Below, in pieces: positions 1-6,442 of a stretch of 49,140 bases of DNA (position 1 is its first letter; each line of letters begins with the position of its first letter). The DNA is from an uncultured Sphingobium sp. Lineage in GTDB: Bacteria > Pseudomonadota > Alphaproteobacteria > Sphingomonadales > Sphingomonadaceae. The stretch spans positions 1 through 49,140 of the forward strand of contig CAMPHJ010000014.1 in the NCBI GenBank assembly GCA_946885845.1, given 5' to 3'. A program made the translations under genes and the position numbers. The notes under the pieces are model-generated. The model worked only from the letters and a program-made list of their open reading frames with translations. It was not told the origin of the DNA and did not search any database.

Positions 1-192
1 GCCATGCAGGCAAAGCTGGACGAACTGATCCGCGCCATCGGCCCGGCACGGGAACATTTCATCGGGATCGAGCATCGCTCCGCCAATGAAGTGGAATCGA
101 TCCGCGCCGCGCTGGAAAAGGAAGTCGAAGACGGCGATGGCAAGGCTGCGACCACCAGCGACAGCGTGGAACATGTCCTTAGGCGTTTTTAG
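1..192 (+). CDS. C-terminal end of a protein resembling the low-affinity iron permease family (5' end outside window)
   Basis: The reading frame is already open at base 1 and stops at TAG 190-192. The visible 63 residues (AMQAKLDELIRAIG... to HVLRRF) are hydrophilic and acidic. They resemble the cytoplasmic tail of low-affinity iron permease family membrane proteins, where an 'xQAKLDELIRA' segment follows the last membrane helix. A Met at position 4 could start a 62-residue peptide, but no ribosome binding site can be assessed and the family resemblance favours a truncated longer gene. The next gene is convergent, 17 bases away. The family call rests on recollection of this tail and is moderate at best; the membrane part would have to be upstream. 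Confidence 0.5.
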   Translation, partial: AMQAKLDELIRAIGPAREHFIGIEHRSANEVESIRAALEKEVEDGDGKAATTSDSVEHVLRRF

Positions 193-209
193 AGTATCGC
201 CTTCCGCGA

Positions 210-842
210 TCAGGCGCTCTCCACCAGCATGGACGGCGCCTGGGCTGGCCAGGCGTCATCCTTCAAAACAGGCAACCGTTCGAACGCATCGGCGTCCAGC
301 GTGAGCGTCAACATGTCGCACCCGAAGCATATGTCGGCGCGGGCGACGGCGCGCAGAGTTTCCTGAATGCCACCGATGCCCCCCGACGCCACCACCACAT
401 AGCTAACCCCGCCGGTTTCGCACTCGATCAGCGCTTCCACGGCATTTCCGACCGGATCGCCCGACCGGCTGTGGACTGGCATGCCTGCGACCCCGGTTGC
501 GGTGAACAGCGTGGACGCGGCGGACCGGCGGCTCGCTTCCTGCGCCGCCTTGCCGCCATCCTCATAGGCGCGCTGCCGCCCAAGCCAACGCCATATCCCC
601 ACGGCGTTCACCAGCATCAGGAACAGGTTGGTCGCCAGCAAATTGGTCTGGCCGGTGGCGAACCCGACCGTCGACCAGGCGATCGAACCGACGGTGAATA
701 CCACAAACCCCCAACCAGTGATCCGCGCGCCCAGATTGGCGGCGGTCATCATGGCGGCGATCATCGTCGCTATCGGCGCGACCCACCCTGCAATATCTTC
801 CAGCATCCTGCGCACAACTCGCGGGCCGGGTGAAAGCTGCAT
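210..842 (-). CDS. membrane protein with C-terminal PRC-barrel-like domain
   Basis: The protein has 210 residues from the chosen start. The N-terminal half holds about three membrane helices (around VAPIATMIAAMM, WGFVVFTVGSIAWSTV and LLATNLFLMLVNAVGI). A soluble C-terminal part (VAGMPVHSRSGDPVGN... VVVASGG) has the look of a PRC-barrel domain, a small beta fold found in envelope and photosynthetic-reaction-centre proteins of alphaproteobacteria. The start is uncertain: ATG at 842 has GAGG about 11 bases upstream, ATG at 806 has only AGG directly before it, and an upstream ATG at 920 would add a charged stretch untypical of the family. No substrate or partner can be named. It is convergent with the partial gene at the window start. 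Confidence 0.6.
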   Translation of the reverse strand: MQLSPGPRVVRRMLEDIAGWVAPIATMIAAMMTAANLGARITGWGFVVFTVGSIAWSTVGFATGQTNLLATNLFLMLVNAVGIWRWLGRQRAYEDGGKAAQEASRRSAASTLFTATGVAGMPVHSRSGDPVGNAVEALIECETGGVSYVVVASGGIGGIQETLRAVARADICFGCDMLTLTLDADAFERLPVLKDDAWPAQAPSMLVESA

Positions 843-955
843 GGCGCAGCGGCCCTCGTCATCACGCCAGGTCGCCGAATGGGACGAATGCCTCAACTTC
901 CCGACGCGCTTTCCCTTCACCTTGTCTTGCGCGGCATAGCGGCGAAAATCCAGTG

Positions 956-980
956 GGAACGCGCAGGCGTCGCGACCGTT
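956..980 (+). promoter_or_regulatory. EcfG-type general stress promoter (GGAAC-N16-CGTT)
   Basis: GGAAC at 956-960 is followed after 16 bases by CGTT at 977-980. This is the consensus for the EcfG extracytoplasmic sigma factor of the alphaproteobacterial general stress response. It lies about 33 bases upstream of the ATG at 1014. A second copy in the same spacing precedes the hemerythrin gene at 3547. Confidence 0.6.
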
Positions 981-1013
981 GGCTCAGGGCAGAAGCAGCA
1001 TATGGAGGCTTTC

Positions 1014-1496
1014 ATGGACCCCAGGCGCATCAGCCTTGGCCTTGGCGTTTTCTCGCTGGCGCTGGGTGTGGCGGAAATCGCAGCAACCCGCCGTATCGCC
1101 CGCACATTGGGCGCCAACCATCGAACGGGGCGAAACACGCTTCGCGCATTTGGAGCGCGCGAGATGATTACCGGCGTTGGCCTCATGGCCGCGCCCGCTC
1201 ATTCGACCCTGATGTGGGGACGGGTGGCTGGCGACGCTCTGGATCTGGCCGCGCTGGGGCTGGCTGCGGGCCGTGCGCCTCGTCGCGGCGCAATATGGGG
1301 CGCGATCGCCTTTGCCGCCGGGATCGCGGTTGTAGACGCGCTGGTCGCCCGCTCACTCGACCGGCAAACTGGCCGTGCTTATCCATGGCGTGATGAAGAT
1401 TATGGGGATTGGCGCGCATCGCCGACCGGACATGCCACAACGGTGGAACCTGAAGACATGCCCTTCATCCAGGCCCCTGAAGTGACCCGTCATTAA
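1014..1496 (+). CDS. small membrane protein, possibly stress-induced
   Basis: The protein has 160 residues. ATG 1014 is chosen because TGGAGG ends 5 bases before it; the in-frame ATG at 1002 overlaps that site. The sequence opens MDPRRISLGLGVFSLALGVAEI and contains 'RAFGAREMITGVGLM', 'MWGRVAGDALDLAALG' and a further hydrophobic stretch 'WGAIAFAAGIAVVDALV', giving about four membrane segments and a hydrophilic tail. The pattern resembles the N-terminal membrane half of sphingomonad proteins annotated as cyclase/dehydrase-like, but without the SRPBCC domain. The EcfG-type promoter upstream suggests induction in general stress. Function unknown. Confidence 0.65.
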   Translation: MDPRRISLGLGVFSLALGVAEIAATRRIARTLGANHRTGRNTLRAFGAREMITGVGLMAAPAHSTLMWGRVAGDALDLAALGLAAGRAPRRGAIWGAIAFAAGIAVVDALVARSLDRQTGRAYPWRDEDYGDWRASPTGHATTVEPEDMPFIQAPEVTRH

Positions 1497-1524
1497 CCAG
1501 TCCCGATCCAGGAGATAGATCACT

Positions 1525-1776
1525 ATGTTACGCAAACTCGCGCTGCTCGCCGGAGCCGGACTGCTGGTTAAAAAGCTGTTGAACAACGGGCGGGGAAGAT
1601 CGCAATTATCGCCGGGTCATAAGCCAACCGACCTTATGACCGACCGCCACCCCGATGGCTCAGTTCGTGCGGACGAACATTACCGCCCTGATCCCACGGC
1701 GCCAGTTGGGGCACAGGATCGCGAAGGATTAAGGCCGATCACCATGCCAGCGCCGCATGATCCACCTGGCCGATAG
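1525..1776 (+). CDS. small hypothetical protein, 83 residues
   Basis: ATG 1525 follows AGGAG at 1510-1514 at a spacing of about 10. The N-terminus MLRKLALLAGAGLLVKKLL is a short amphipathic or membrane-anchoring helix, and the rest is hydrophilic and Pro/Asp/His-rich (DRHPDGSVRADEHYRPDP). It starts 28 bases after the stop of the preceding membrane protein and is probably cotranscribed with it. No family recognised; the composition is like that of small stress-regulated proteins of sphingomonads. Confidence 0.55.
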   Translation: MLRKLALLAGAGLLVKKLLNNGRGRSQLSPGHKPTDLMTDRHPDGSVRADEHYRPDPTAPVGAQDREGLRPITMPAPHDPPGR

Positions 1777-1796
1777 GTCCGGCGGGCGAGCGAAGC

Positions 1797-2000
1797 TTAG
1801 CGATTGCGGTCCAGATAATCGGTGACAGCACTAACGCTATGACCGACATGTTCCACGGCGTCCTCCAGCTGACGACGCGAAGCCTGCAGCCGCTGTGACC
1901 AATATTGAACTTCCAGGTCCGTCTTGATTTCGACATGTTTAAGATCGCGGGGAACGGGCGGACCCCGGCGGTCGAGCGTGGGTTGAGCTATGCTGGCCAT
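1797..2000 (-). CDS. DUF3606 domain protein, 67 residues
   Basis: ATG 2000 has AAGGA at a spacing of 9; the longer frame beginning at 2036 lacks such a site. The C-terminal half 'EIKTDLEVQYWSQRLQASRRQLEDAVEHVG' matches the DUF3606 pattern (D-EVxYW, then SxxxLxxAVxxVG). DUF3606 proteins are small, widespread in alphaproteobacteria and of unknown function; they often sit among stress genes, as here. Convergent with the preceding small gene. Confidence 0.75.
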   Translation of the reverse strand: MASIAQPTLDRRGPPVPRDLKHVEIKTDLEVQYWSQRLQASRRQLEDAVEHVGHSVSAVTDYLDRNR

Positions 2001-2317
2001 GGCCTGAAATCCTTCTGTCGACACAAGGTGCATCATGCCGACGTGACGGAAAGAGATACCTTTCTACGCGAACATGCTGCACCAGCTTGTGCTTCTGTCA
2101 GCGCGTATCGGGGCGCCAGGTTCCAACAGAGCAGAGCGGAAGCGCTAACATGTGTCAGCGTGCGTGCCGCGCCGGATAGACGGGGGCTGAACGAGCGGAG
2201 ATTTTATCCCTTGCATGGGACGTTCTGTCGCAACAACCTCCACACTCCAACATAGGTGAAGGATAACATACACAGATTGGTCCACGACAATTTGGGGGCT
2301 TGAACAGGGACACATCC
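2001..2317. other. gap between divergent genes
   Basis: About 317 bases between the DUF3606 gene (minus strand) and the Crp/Fnr regulator (plus strand), so it must hold both promoters. I see no gene and no convincing GGAAC promoter. The only structured element found is the dyad at 2145-2158, listed separately. Confidence 0.6.
2145..2158. promoter_or_regulatory. possible Crp/Fnr-family operator (CTAAC-N4-GTCAG)
   Basis: CTAAC and GTCAG separated by four bases form a 14-bp site of the 5-4-5 layout used by FNR-superfamily regulators (FNR TTGAT-N4-ATCAA, NNR/DNR TTGAC-N4-GTCAA). It is embedded in a wider imperfect dyad at 2143-2160. Its position between the DUF3606 gene and the Crp/Fnr gene suggests autoregulation. 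The match is imperfect. Confidence 0.3.
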
Positions 2318-2956
2318 ATGTTGAGCCAGGTTGCATTCAAAGAGCCGCAAGTCCATTTCCGCCCGCACCAGTTTCTGGCGCGCGAAGATGAAAAGCCTGC
2401 CGTGATTTTTCAAATCGATGAAGGCTGGGCTTGCCGTTATCGACTATTGTCCGACGGACGGCGACAGATCACCGCACTGTATTTGCCGGGGGATTATTGC
2501 GATCCTCAATGGGCCTTGGGCGGAAAGCCATCACAACCGATAGTTGCGCTGACCAACGTCCGGGCTAGCTATTTTCCATGCAGCCCGCCCGCCGCATCCG
2601 GTGCGGGAGGATCATCGGCCTTCTGGCTCAGCCTCAGCGATATGATAGAGCGGCAGACCAACTGGATGGTGACCCTGGGTCGTAAGACGGCATTGGAACG
2701 GGTTGCGCATCTTTTGCTGGATCTGTTTGAACGCCTCCGTAGATCGGGCCTCGCCTATGGCCAGCAGTGCGCGATGCCCCTGACGCAAACGGAAATTGCA
2801 GATATGACCGGGCTGACCCCCGTGCACGTCAACCGCACCCTTCAACTCTTGCGGGCGCGGGGGCTGGTGGAACTGCAGGCGAAATGGCTGCGTATTCCCG
2901 ACCTGCGGGCCTTGCGTCAGGCGGCGGCGGTGCGAAACCAGGGCGCGACCGCCTGA
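2318..2956 (+). CDS. Crp/Fnr family transcriptional regulator
   Basis: The protein has 212 residues from ATG 2318, which has AGGGA seven bases upstream; an in-frame TTG at 2300 would add six residues. The N-terminal part is a cyclic-nucleotide-binding-like beta roll ('SDGRRQITALYLPGDYCDP'). The C-terminal part is a winged helix with 'LTQTEIADMTGLTPVHVNRTLQLLRARGLVEL', the Crp recognition helix. It lacks the N-terminal four-Cys iron-sulphur cluster motif of classical FNR, although isolated Cys residues exist. The effector is unknown. The neighbours (hemerythrin, DUF3606) fit a redox or stress regulator, but that is inference. Confidence 0.85.
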   Translation: MLSQVAFKEPQVHFRPHQFLAREDEKPAVIFQIDEGWACRYRLLSDGRRQITALYLPGDYCDPQWALGGKPSQPIVALTNVRASYFPCSPPAASGAGGSSAFWLSLSDMIERQTNWMVTLGRKTALERVAHLLLDLFERLRRSGLAYGQQCAMPLTQTEIADMTGLTPVHVNRTLQLLRARGLVELQAKWLRIPDLRALRQAAAVRNQGATA

Positions 2957-2971
2957 AGCAATCGCCCTCGG

Positions 2972-3547
2972 TCAGGCCAGTTTCAGCCCTTCCTTGTTCA
3001 TGCGGCGGGTCAGGTCGCCATTCCCGGCTTCGTCGAGCGCCAGTTTCAGGCGGGGAAACAACTCATCCTCCTCACGCCTGATATGCGCTTCTATATCGGA
3101 TCGAAAATTGGACAGTTTCGCCTGAAAGGCGGCATGATCCTTCACCAGATCGCTTAATTCGTACAGATATTGCTTCACATAGCCATGGTCGCCGTTCAGG
3201 TCGTCGGCCTCGTCGCGCATCCCCGTCATGCGCATCGCTGCGTAGATGGTATTCTCTTCCTCCATCGCATGCTTGCCCAGCGCATGTTTAAGCTGCGTCA
3301 AAAGCATGGATCGGCGGCCCCTGGCGTCTGGTCCCGTCTCCTCCAGCTTGTCGAACAGGGTCAGCGCCATCTTATGTTCCAGCGCCAATGCCTTGTCCCA
3401 GTCGCCCGCCAGAGCGGTTGGCGCCTGAACCGCGAACTTGCGCCCCGCCGCGCCCAGCAGCGCCAGCCCTGCGCCGATGCCCGCGCCGATCAAAGCGTCG
3501 CGACTGCCGCCATGTGTGATGCGATGTAAACTGGCCTGTGCGCCCAT
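2972..3547 (-). CDS. hemerythrin domain protein
   Basis: The protein has 191 residues from ATG 3547, which has GGAGG at a spacing of 5. After an N-terminal hydrophobic stretch (ALIGAGIGAGLALLGAAG) come the four-helix hemerythrin-like features: 'LEHKMALTLFDKLEE', 'LKHALGKHAMEEENTIY', 'DHGYVKQYL' and 'IEAHIRREEDELFPRL', providing the His/Glu ligands of a di-iron site. Such proteins bind O2, NO or iron or sense redox state. An EcfG-type promoter lies just upstream, so stress induction is likely. It is convergent with the Crp/Fnr gene, 15 bases apart. Confidence 0.85.
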   Translation of the reverse strand: MGAQASLHRITHGGSRDALIGAGIGAGLALLGAAGRKFAVQAPTALAGDWDKALALEHKMALTLFDKLEETGPDARGRRSMLLTQLKHALGKHAMEEENTIYAAMRMTGMRDEADDLNGDHGYVKQYLYELSDLVKDHAAFQAKLSNFRSDIEAHIRREEDELFPRLKLALDEAGNGDLTRRMNKEGLKLA

Positions 3548-3578
3548 GATGTCCTCCAGTGCAGATGATGACCGAAGC

Positions 3579-3603
3579 AACGAGCACGGCGGACCAGCGT
3601 TCC
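3579..3603 (-). promoter_or_regulatory. EcfG-type general stress promoter for the hemerythrin gene
   Basis: On the minus strand GGAAC (3603-3599) is followed after 16 bases by CGTT (3582-3579), about 31 bases before the ATG at 3547. Same spacing as the site at 956-980. Confidence 0.6.
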
Positions 3604-3828
3604 CCGCAACCAGCTTCAGATCGAACGCAGATTGACCCATGTTAGCGAGCGATAGGACGTGCCCGACGATCAACGAGCCAATCGCACCATTTCGGCGAAG
3701 GTTTCGCCCTCGACGCCTCCATATCCCCGCCAAAACCACCGTTGCGGTTTCAGTTGGAAATGAATCGAAGGGGAATTGCTCTACCCCTGCCGCTTCCAGT
3801 GACATGGTTTCAGGGGTGGCGTTTGCAT

Positions 3829-5508
3829 ATGCGGTTGGGACGGCTGTGGGATGGGTTGGCGGTGGTCGCGGCCGCTTGCCTGCTGTCCGGCGTCCCGCAG
3901 GCGCGCGCGCAACTCGCCAATCCCGGCGCGGGTGCGGCCAGTGCCCCGGCAATCGATCGGAATCGGGCCGACCGCGTCGAACCCGATATTCAGCCCTCGC
4001 CTGCCGCTCCCAGGCAACCCGCGCCTACCGTCAACCTTTCCCCCGCCGCGGAACCGGCCGCCAGCATCCGCCTGACCAGGGTCATATATATGGGCGCGTC
4101 GCTGCCAGCGGCCAGGTTGGACGCAGCGGTTTCGCCGCTGATCGGACGTCCGCTGACACGGGACACGCTACAGGCCGTGGCGACGGCAGTCGGCGCGGCT
4201 TATGCGCGCAGCGACATCGCCTATTATTCGGTTTCCATCCCGGCGCAGATCCCGGCGGCGGGCCAGTTGATCGTTCAGCTGGTCGAAGGGCGGGTGGTCG
4301 ACTACCGTCTGGCGGGCCTGTCCCCCAGCACGCCTACCCGCCTGATCGACGCTCATATGCAGCGGATGATGCGCGACCAACCGCTCAGGAAATCGGTGCT
4401 GCAACGGACCCTGTCGCTATTGCGCGACATTCCGGGCCAGACAGTGGACGCCGGGGTCCGGCAGGGCGCGAAAGCAGGCGACCTGATCATCGACCTGATC
4501 GTCAAGCGCAAGCAGTTGCAGGTCGGGTTGCTGATCGACAATAGCGGTGTCACCAACGTGGTGAACGGCGTCCAGGCGCAACTGTCGATCACCGGCAACG
4601 GCCTGCTGCGCGAAGGCGACAGCACGCGCATCGCGGGCTATCTGCCTTTCTATCCCGAACGCTACCAACTCTATTCGCTCAGCCACAGCACCCCGATCGG
4701 CAGCAACGGCACCACCCTGTCCGCCAATGTCGCACACGTCGAAACGCGACAACGGGACGGCCTGATCAAGGGCGACGCGACGCTCGCGGGCATTTCACTC
4801 AGCCACCCCCTCATTCGATCGAACAGCAGCAACCTGACCATCACCGCCTCGTTCGACGGGGTGGACAGCAGCAACTATTATCTGGACCTGCGGTTCGGCG
4901 ATTACAAAGCACGCGCCGTCAGGCTGGGCGCATCATGGTCGCATGCCAGCGAAAATGATGGAGAGGCAGCGTCACTGGTCGTCAGCCGGGGCGTGAACAT
5001 ATTGGGCGCAAAGCCCTTCACCGGATTTTCCGAAACCGGCTTCACGAAAGCGAACATGCAGGCCGTGGCAGTGCGCGGCCTGTCCAAGCGCCTGTCCGTC
5101 AAACTTTCGCTCAAGGGTCAATATAGCCGCGATCAACTGCCCGTGACGGAGCGCTTTTCGCTGGGCGGAAGGGGCGCGGGCATGGCGTTTCTCCTTGGCG
5201 TCCGCACTGCCGAGCAGGCCGCCGCCGCCGCCGCCGAAATCAGCTGGACCCTGCCGCCCAAGGTCATGCCGGTCAAAAACGCCGCAATCTTCGCCTATGC
5301 CGACGGCGCGGTCGCGCATTCGGTGGCGCGGCCCTTTTACGGGTTGCCAGCAGAAAATATGTCTCTCGCGTCCGTCGGAGGAGGCGTTCGCGTCGGGTTG
5401 GGCGGAAAATGGCGGGCGAGCGCTGAGGTCGCGCTGCCGGTAAAGCGGCCCGACAGCGCCCACAGCCGCAAAGCGCGCTTTTTCTTCGGATTGGGCCGCG
5501 CCTTCTGA
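3829..5508 (+). CDS. TpsB-like outer-membrane transporter (ShlB/FhaC/HecB family)
   Basis: The protein has 559 residues from ATG 3829, chosen because it gives a clean signal peptide (MRLGRLWDGLAVVAAACLLS...ARA, cleaved before Gln-Leu). A proline-rich linker is followed by two POTRA-like domains (roughly residues 80-240, e.g. 'VQLVEGRVVDYRLAG' and 'SLLRDIPGQTVDAGVRQG'), then a 16-strand-type barrel ending in aromatic 'GRAF'. The family exports large TpsA exoproteins or adhesins across the outer membrane. The conserved L6 loop motif (V/I)RG(Y/F) after LGG appears here as 'LGGRGAGMAF', losing the usual Arg-Gly position. No TpsA gene is adjacent; the neighbours are an oxygenase and a collagen-like lipoprotein. 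The family assignment is solid, the cargo unknown. Confidence 0.8.
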   Translation: MRLGRLWDGLAVVAAACLLSGVPQARAQLANPGAGAASAPAIDRNRADRVEPDIQPSPAAPRQPAPTVNLSPAAEPAASIRLTRVIYMGASLPAARLDAAVSPLIGRPLTRDTLQAVATAVGAAYARSDIAYYSVSIPAQIPAAGQLIVQLVEGRVVDYRLAGLSPSTPTRLIDAHMQRMMRDQPLRKSVLQRTLSLLRDIPGQTVDAGVRQGAKAGDLIIDLIVKRKQLQVGLLIDNSGVTNVVNGVQAQLSITGNGLLREGDSTRIAGYLPFYPERYQLYSLSHSTPIGSNGTTLSANVAHVETRQRDGLIKGDATLAGISLSHPLIRSNSSNLTITASFDGVDSSNYYLDLRFGDYKARAVRLGASWSHASENDGEAASLVVSRGVNILGAKPFTGFSETGFTKANMQAVAVRGLSKRLSVKLSLKGQYSRDQLPVTERFSLGGRGAGMAFLLGVRTAEQAAAAAAEISWTLPPKVMPVKNAAIFAYADGAVAHSVARPFYGLPAENMSLASVGGGVRVGLGGKWRASAEVALPVKRPDSAHSRKARFFFGLGRAF

Positions 5509-5519
5509 CGCCAGCAATA

Positions 5520-5533
5520 TTGCGTGCACGCAA
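5520..5533. promoter_or_regulatory. palindromic motif TTGCGTGCACGCAA, copy 1
   Basis: A perfect 14-bp palindrome, 11 bases after the tpsB-like stop and 42 bases before the oxygenase ATG. It matches the pattern TTGCG-N4-CGCAA shared with copies at 9516, 11902 and 21607. No T-run follows, so it is not a typical terminator. Likely an operator, by position and recurrence. Confidence 0.55.
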
Positions 5534-5575
5534 AACGGGCGCGCTCCTGCGCTCGCATGTGGGAGGGAGCCATCC

Positions 5576-6136
5576 ATGAACAATATCTGGGAGGTTTGGC
5601 CGTCTGCGCTGACGCCAGCCGAATGCGATGCGATTATCGACCGCGCCGCCACTTATGACGATCAGTCGGCGACGGTCGGCTTTAACGAAACCACTCGTAG
5701 CGACGCAACCTATCGGTCATCGACTGTCCGCTGGTTCGATCCTCATCGCGAAAAGGACATTGTCGCGCGCTTGATGCAGTTTGTCGAAGCGTCCAACCGG
5801 ACGAACTTCGGCGTGGATATCGTCGCGCCCTATGAATTGCAGTTCACGCAATATCATGGCGACCAGCACGGCAAATATGACTGGCACCATGACGTCTGGC
5901 TGGAATCCGGCCGTCCGTTCGACCGGAAGCTGTCCGTGGTCGTCCAACTTTCATGCCCACAGGATTATGAAGGCGGCGCGTTCGAATTTTATCAGGTGCA
6001 GCAACCCGGCGTGACCTTCGCTCCGCGCGGCAGCTTGCTGATATTCCCGTCCTTCCTCCAGCATCGGGTGCTGCCCGTCACCAAGGGGCTGCGGCGCAGC
6101 CTGGTGACCTGGGTCGAAGGGCCTCGGTGGCGGTAA
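5576..6136 (+). CDS. 2OG-Fe(II) oxygenase, prolyl 4-hydroxylase-like
   Basis: The protein has 186 residues; ATG 5576 is preceded by GGGAGG. It shows the double-stranded beta-helix signature: iron ligands in 'WHHDVW' (His104 and Asp106) and distal His163 in 'FLQHRVLPVTKG', with Arg173 placed to bind 2-oxoglutarate. The ending 'FPSFLQHRVLPVTKGLRRSLVTWVEGP' is typical of the prolyl/PKHD-type hydroxylases. These enzymes hydroxylate proline or other residues using O2, Fe(II) and 2-oxoglutarate. There is no signal peptide, so it acts in the cytoplasm. The next gene encodes a collagen-like protein rich in Gly-Pro-Thr, an obvious candidate substrate; this is inferred from adjacency. A palindromic motif precedes it. 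Confidence 0.85.
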   Translation: MNNIWEVWPSALTPAECDAIIDRAATYDDQSATVGFNETTRSDATYRSSTVRWFDPHREKDIVARLMQFVEASNRTNFGVDIVAPYELQFTQYHGDQHGKYDWHHDVWLESGRPFDRKLSVVVQLSCPQDYEGGAFEFYQVQQPGVTFAPRGSLLIFPSFLQHRVLPVTKGLRRSLVTWVEGPRWR

Positions 6137-6142
6137 CGCCAC
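6127..6142 (+). terminator. hairpin spanning the oxygenase stop codon
   Basis: GTGGCG (6127-6132), loop GTAA, CGCCAC (6137-6142) gives a perfect 6-bp stem across the stop codon, followed by an AT-rich stretch but no clear T-run. It could attenuate transcription into the collagen gene or be incidental. Confidence 0.3.
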
Positions 6143-6442
6143 AGGCAATTAAATATAACCGTTATGGATATGATGGTGGAGATGCTCGCTCCCGTCGGAT
6201 TGCGTATGATCAGCCATCATATCACCTAAAACTGGCGATGACGTCCGACATTTCCTGATCATACTGGCTATTCATCGCACTTTGCGTGTCCTGCGGAACG
6301 GTTTTCGCACGGCCCTCTTCTCCATTCCCGTACCACCACTCCCATATAACCAAATTGGCCGTTTCAGAACGAGCCATAAGGGATTTCCATGCTTAGCCTG
6401 TGGGCATTGCGAACCGTTCGCGATGTAACAGGGAGATTTTCC
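6137..6442. other. 306-base gap before the collagen-like gene
   Basis: No convincing gene. It contains a small AT-rich dyad ATAAC-C-GTTAT near 6155, a possible 21-residue reading frame from an ATG at about 6163, single TTGCG half-sites at about 6200 and 6282 without a proper partner, and a GCGAA-CCG-TTCGC dyad near 6410. Its length suggests that the collagen-like gene has its own promoter. Confidence 0.4.

Noticed and set aside
2120..2124. GGAAC (minus strand) upstream of the DUF3606 gene
   Set aside because: The -10 position reads CGCT instead of CGTT and the distance to the gene is over 100 bases; too weak to call.
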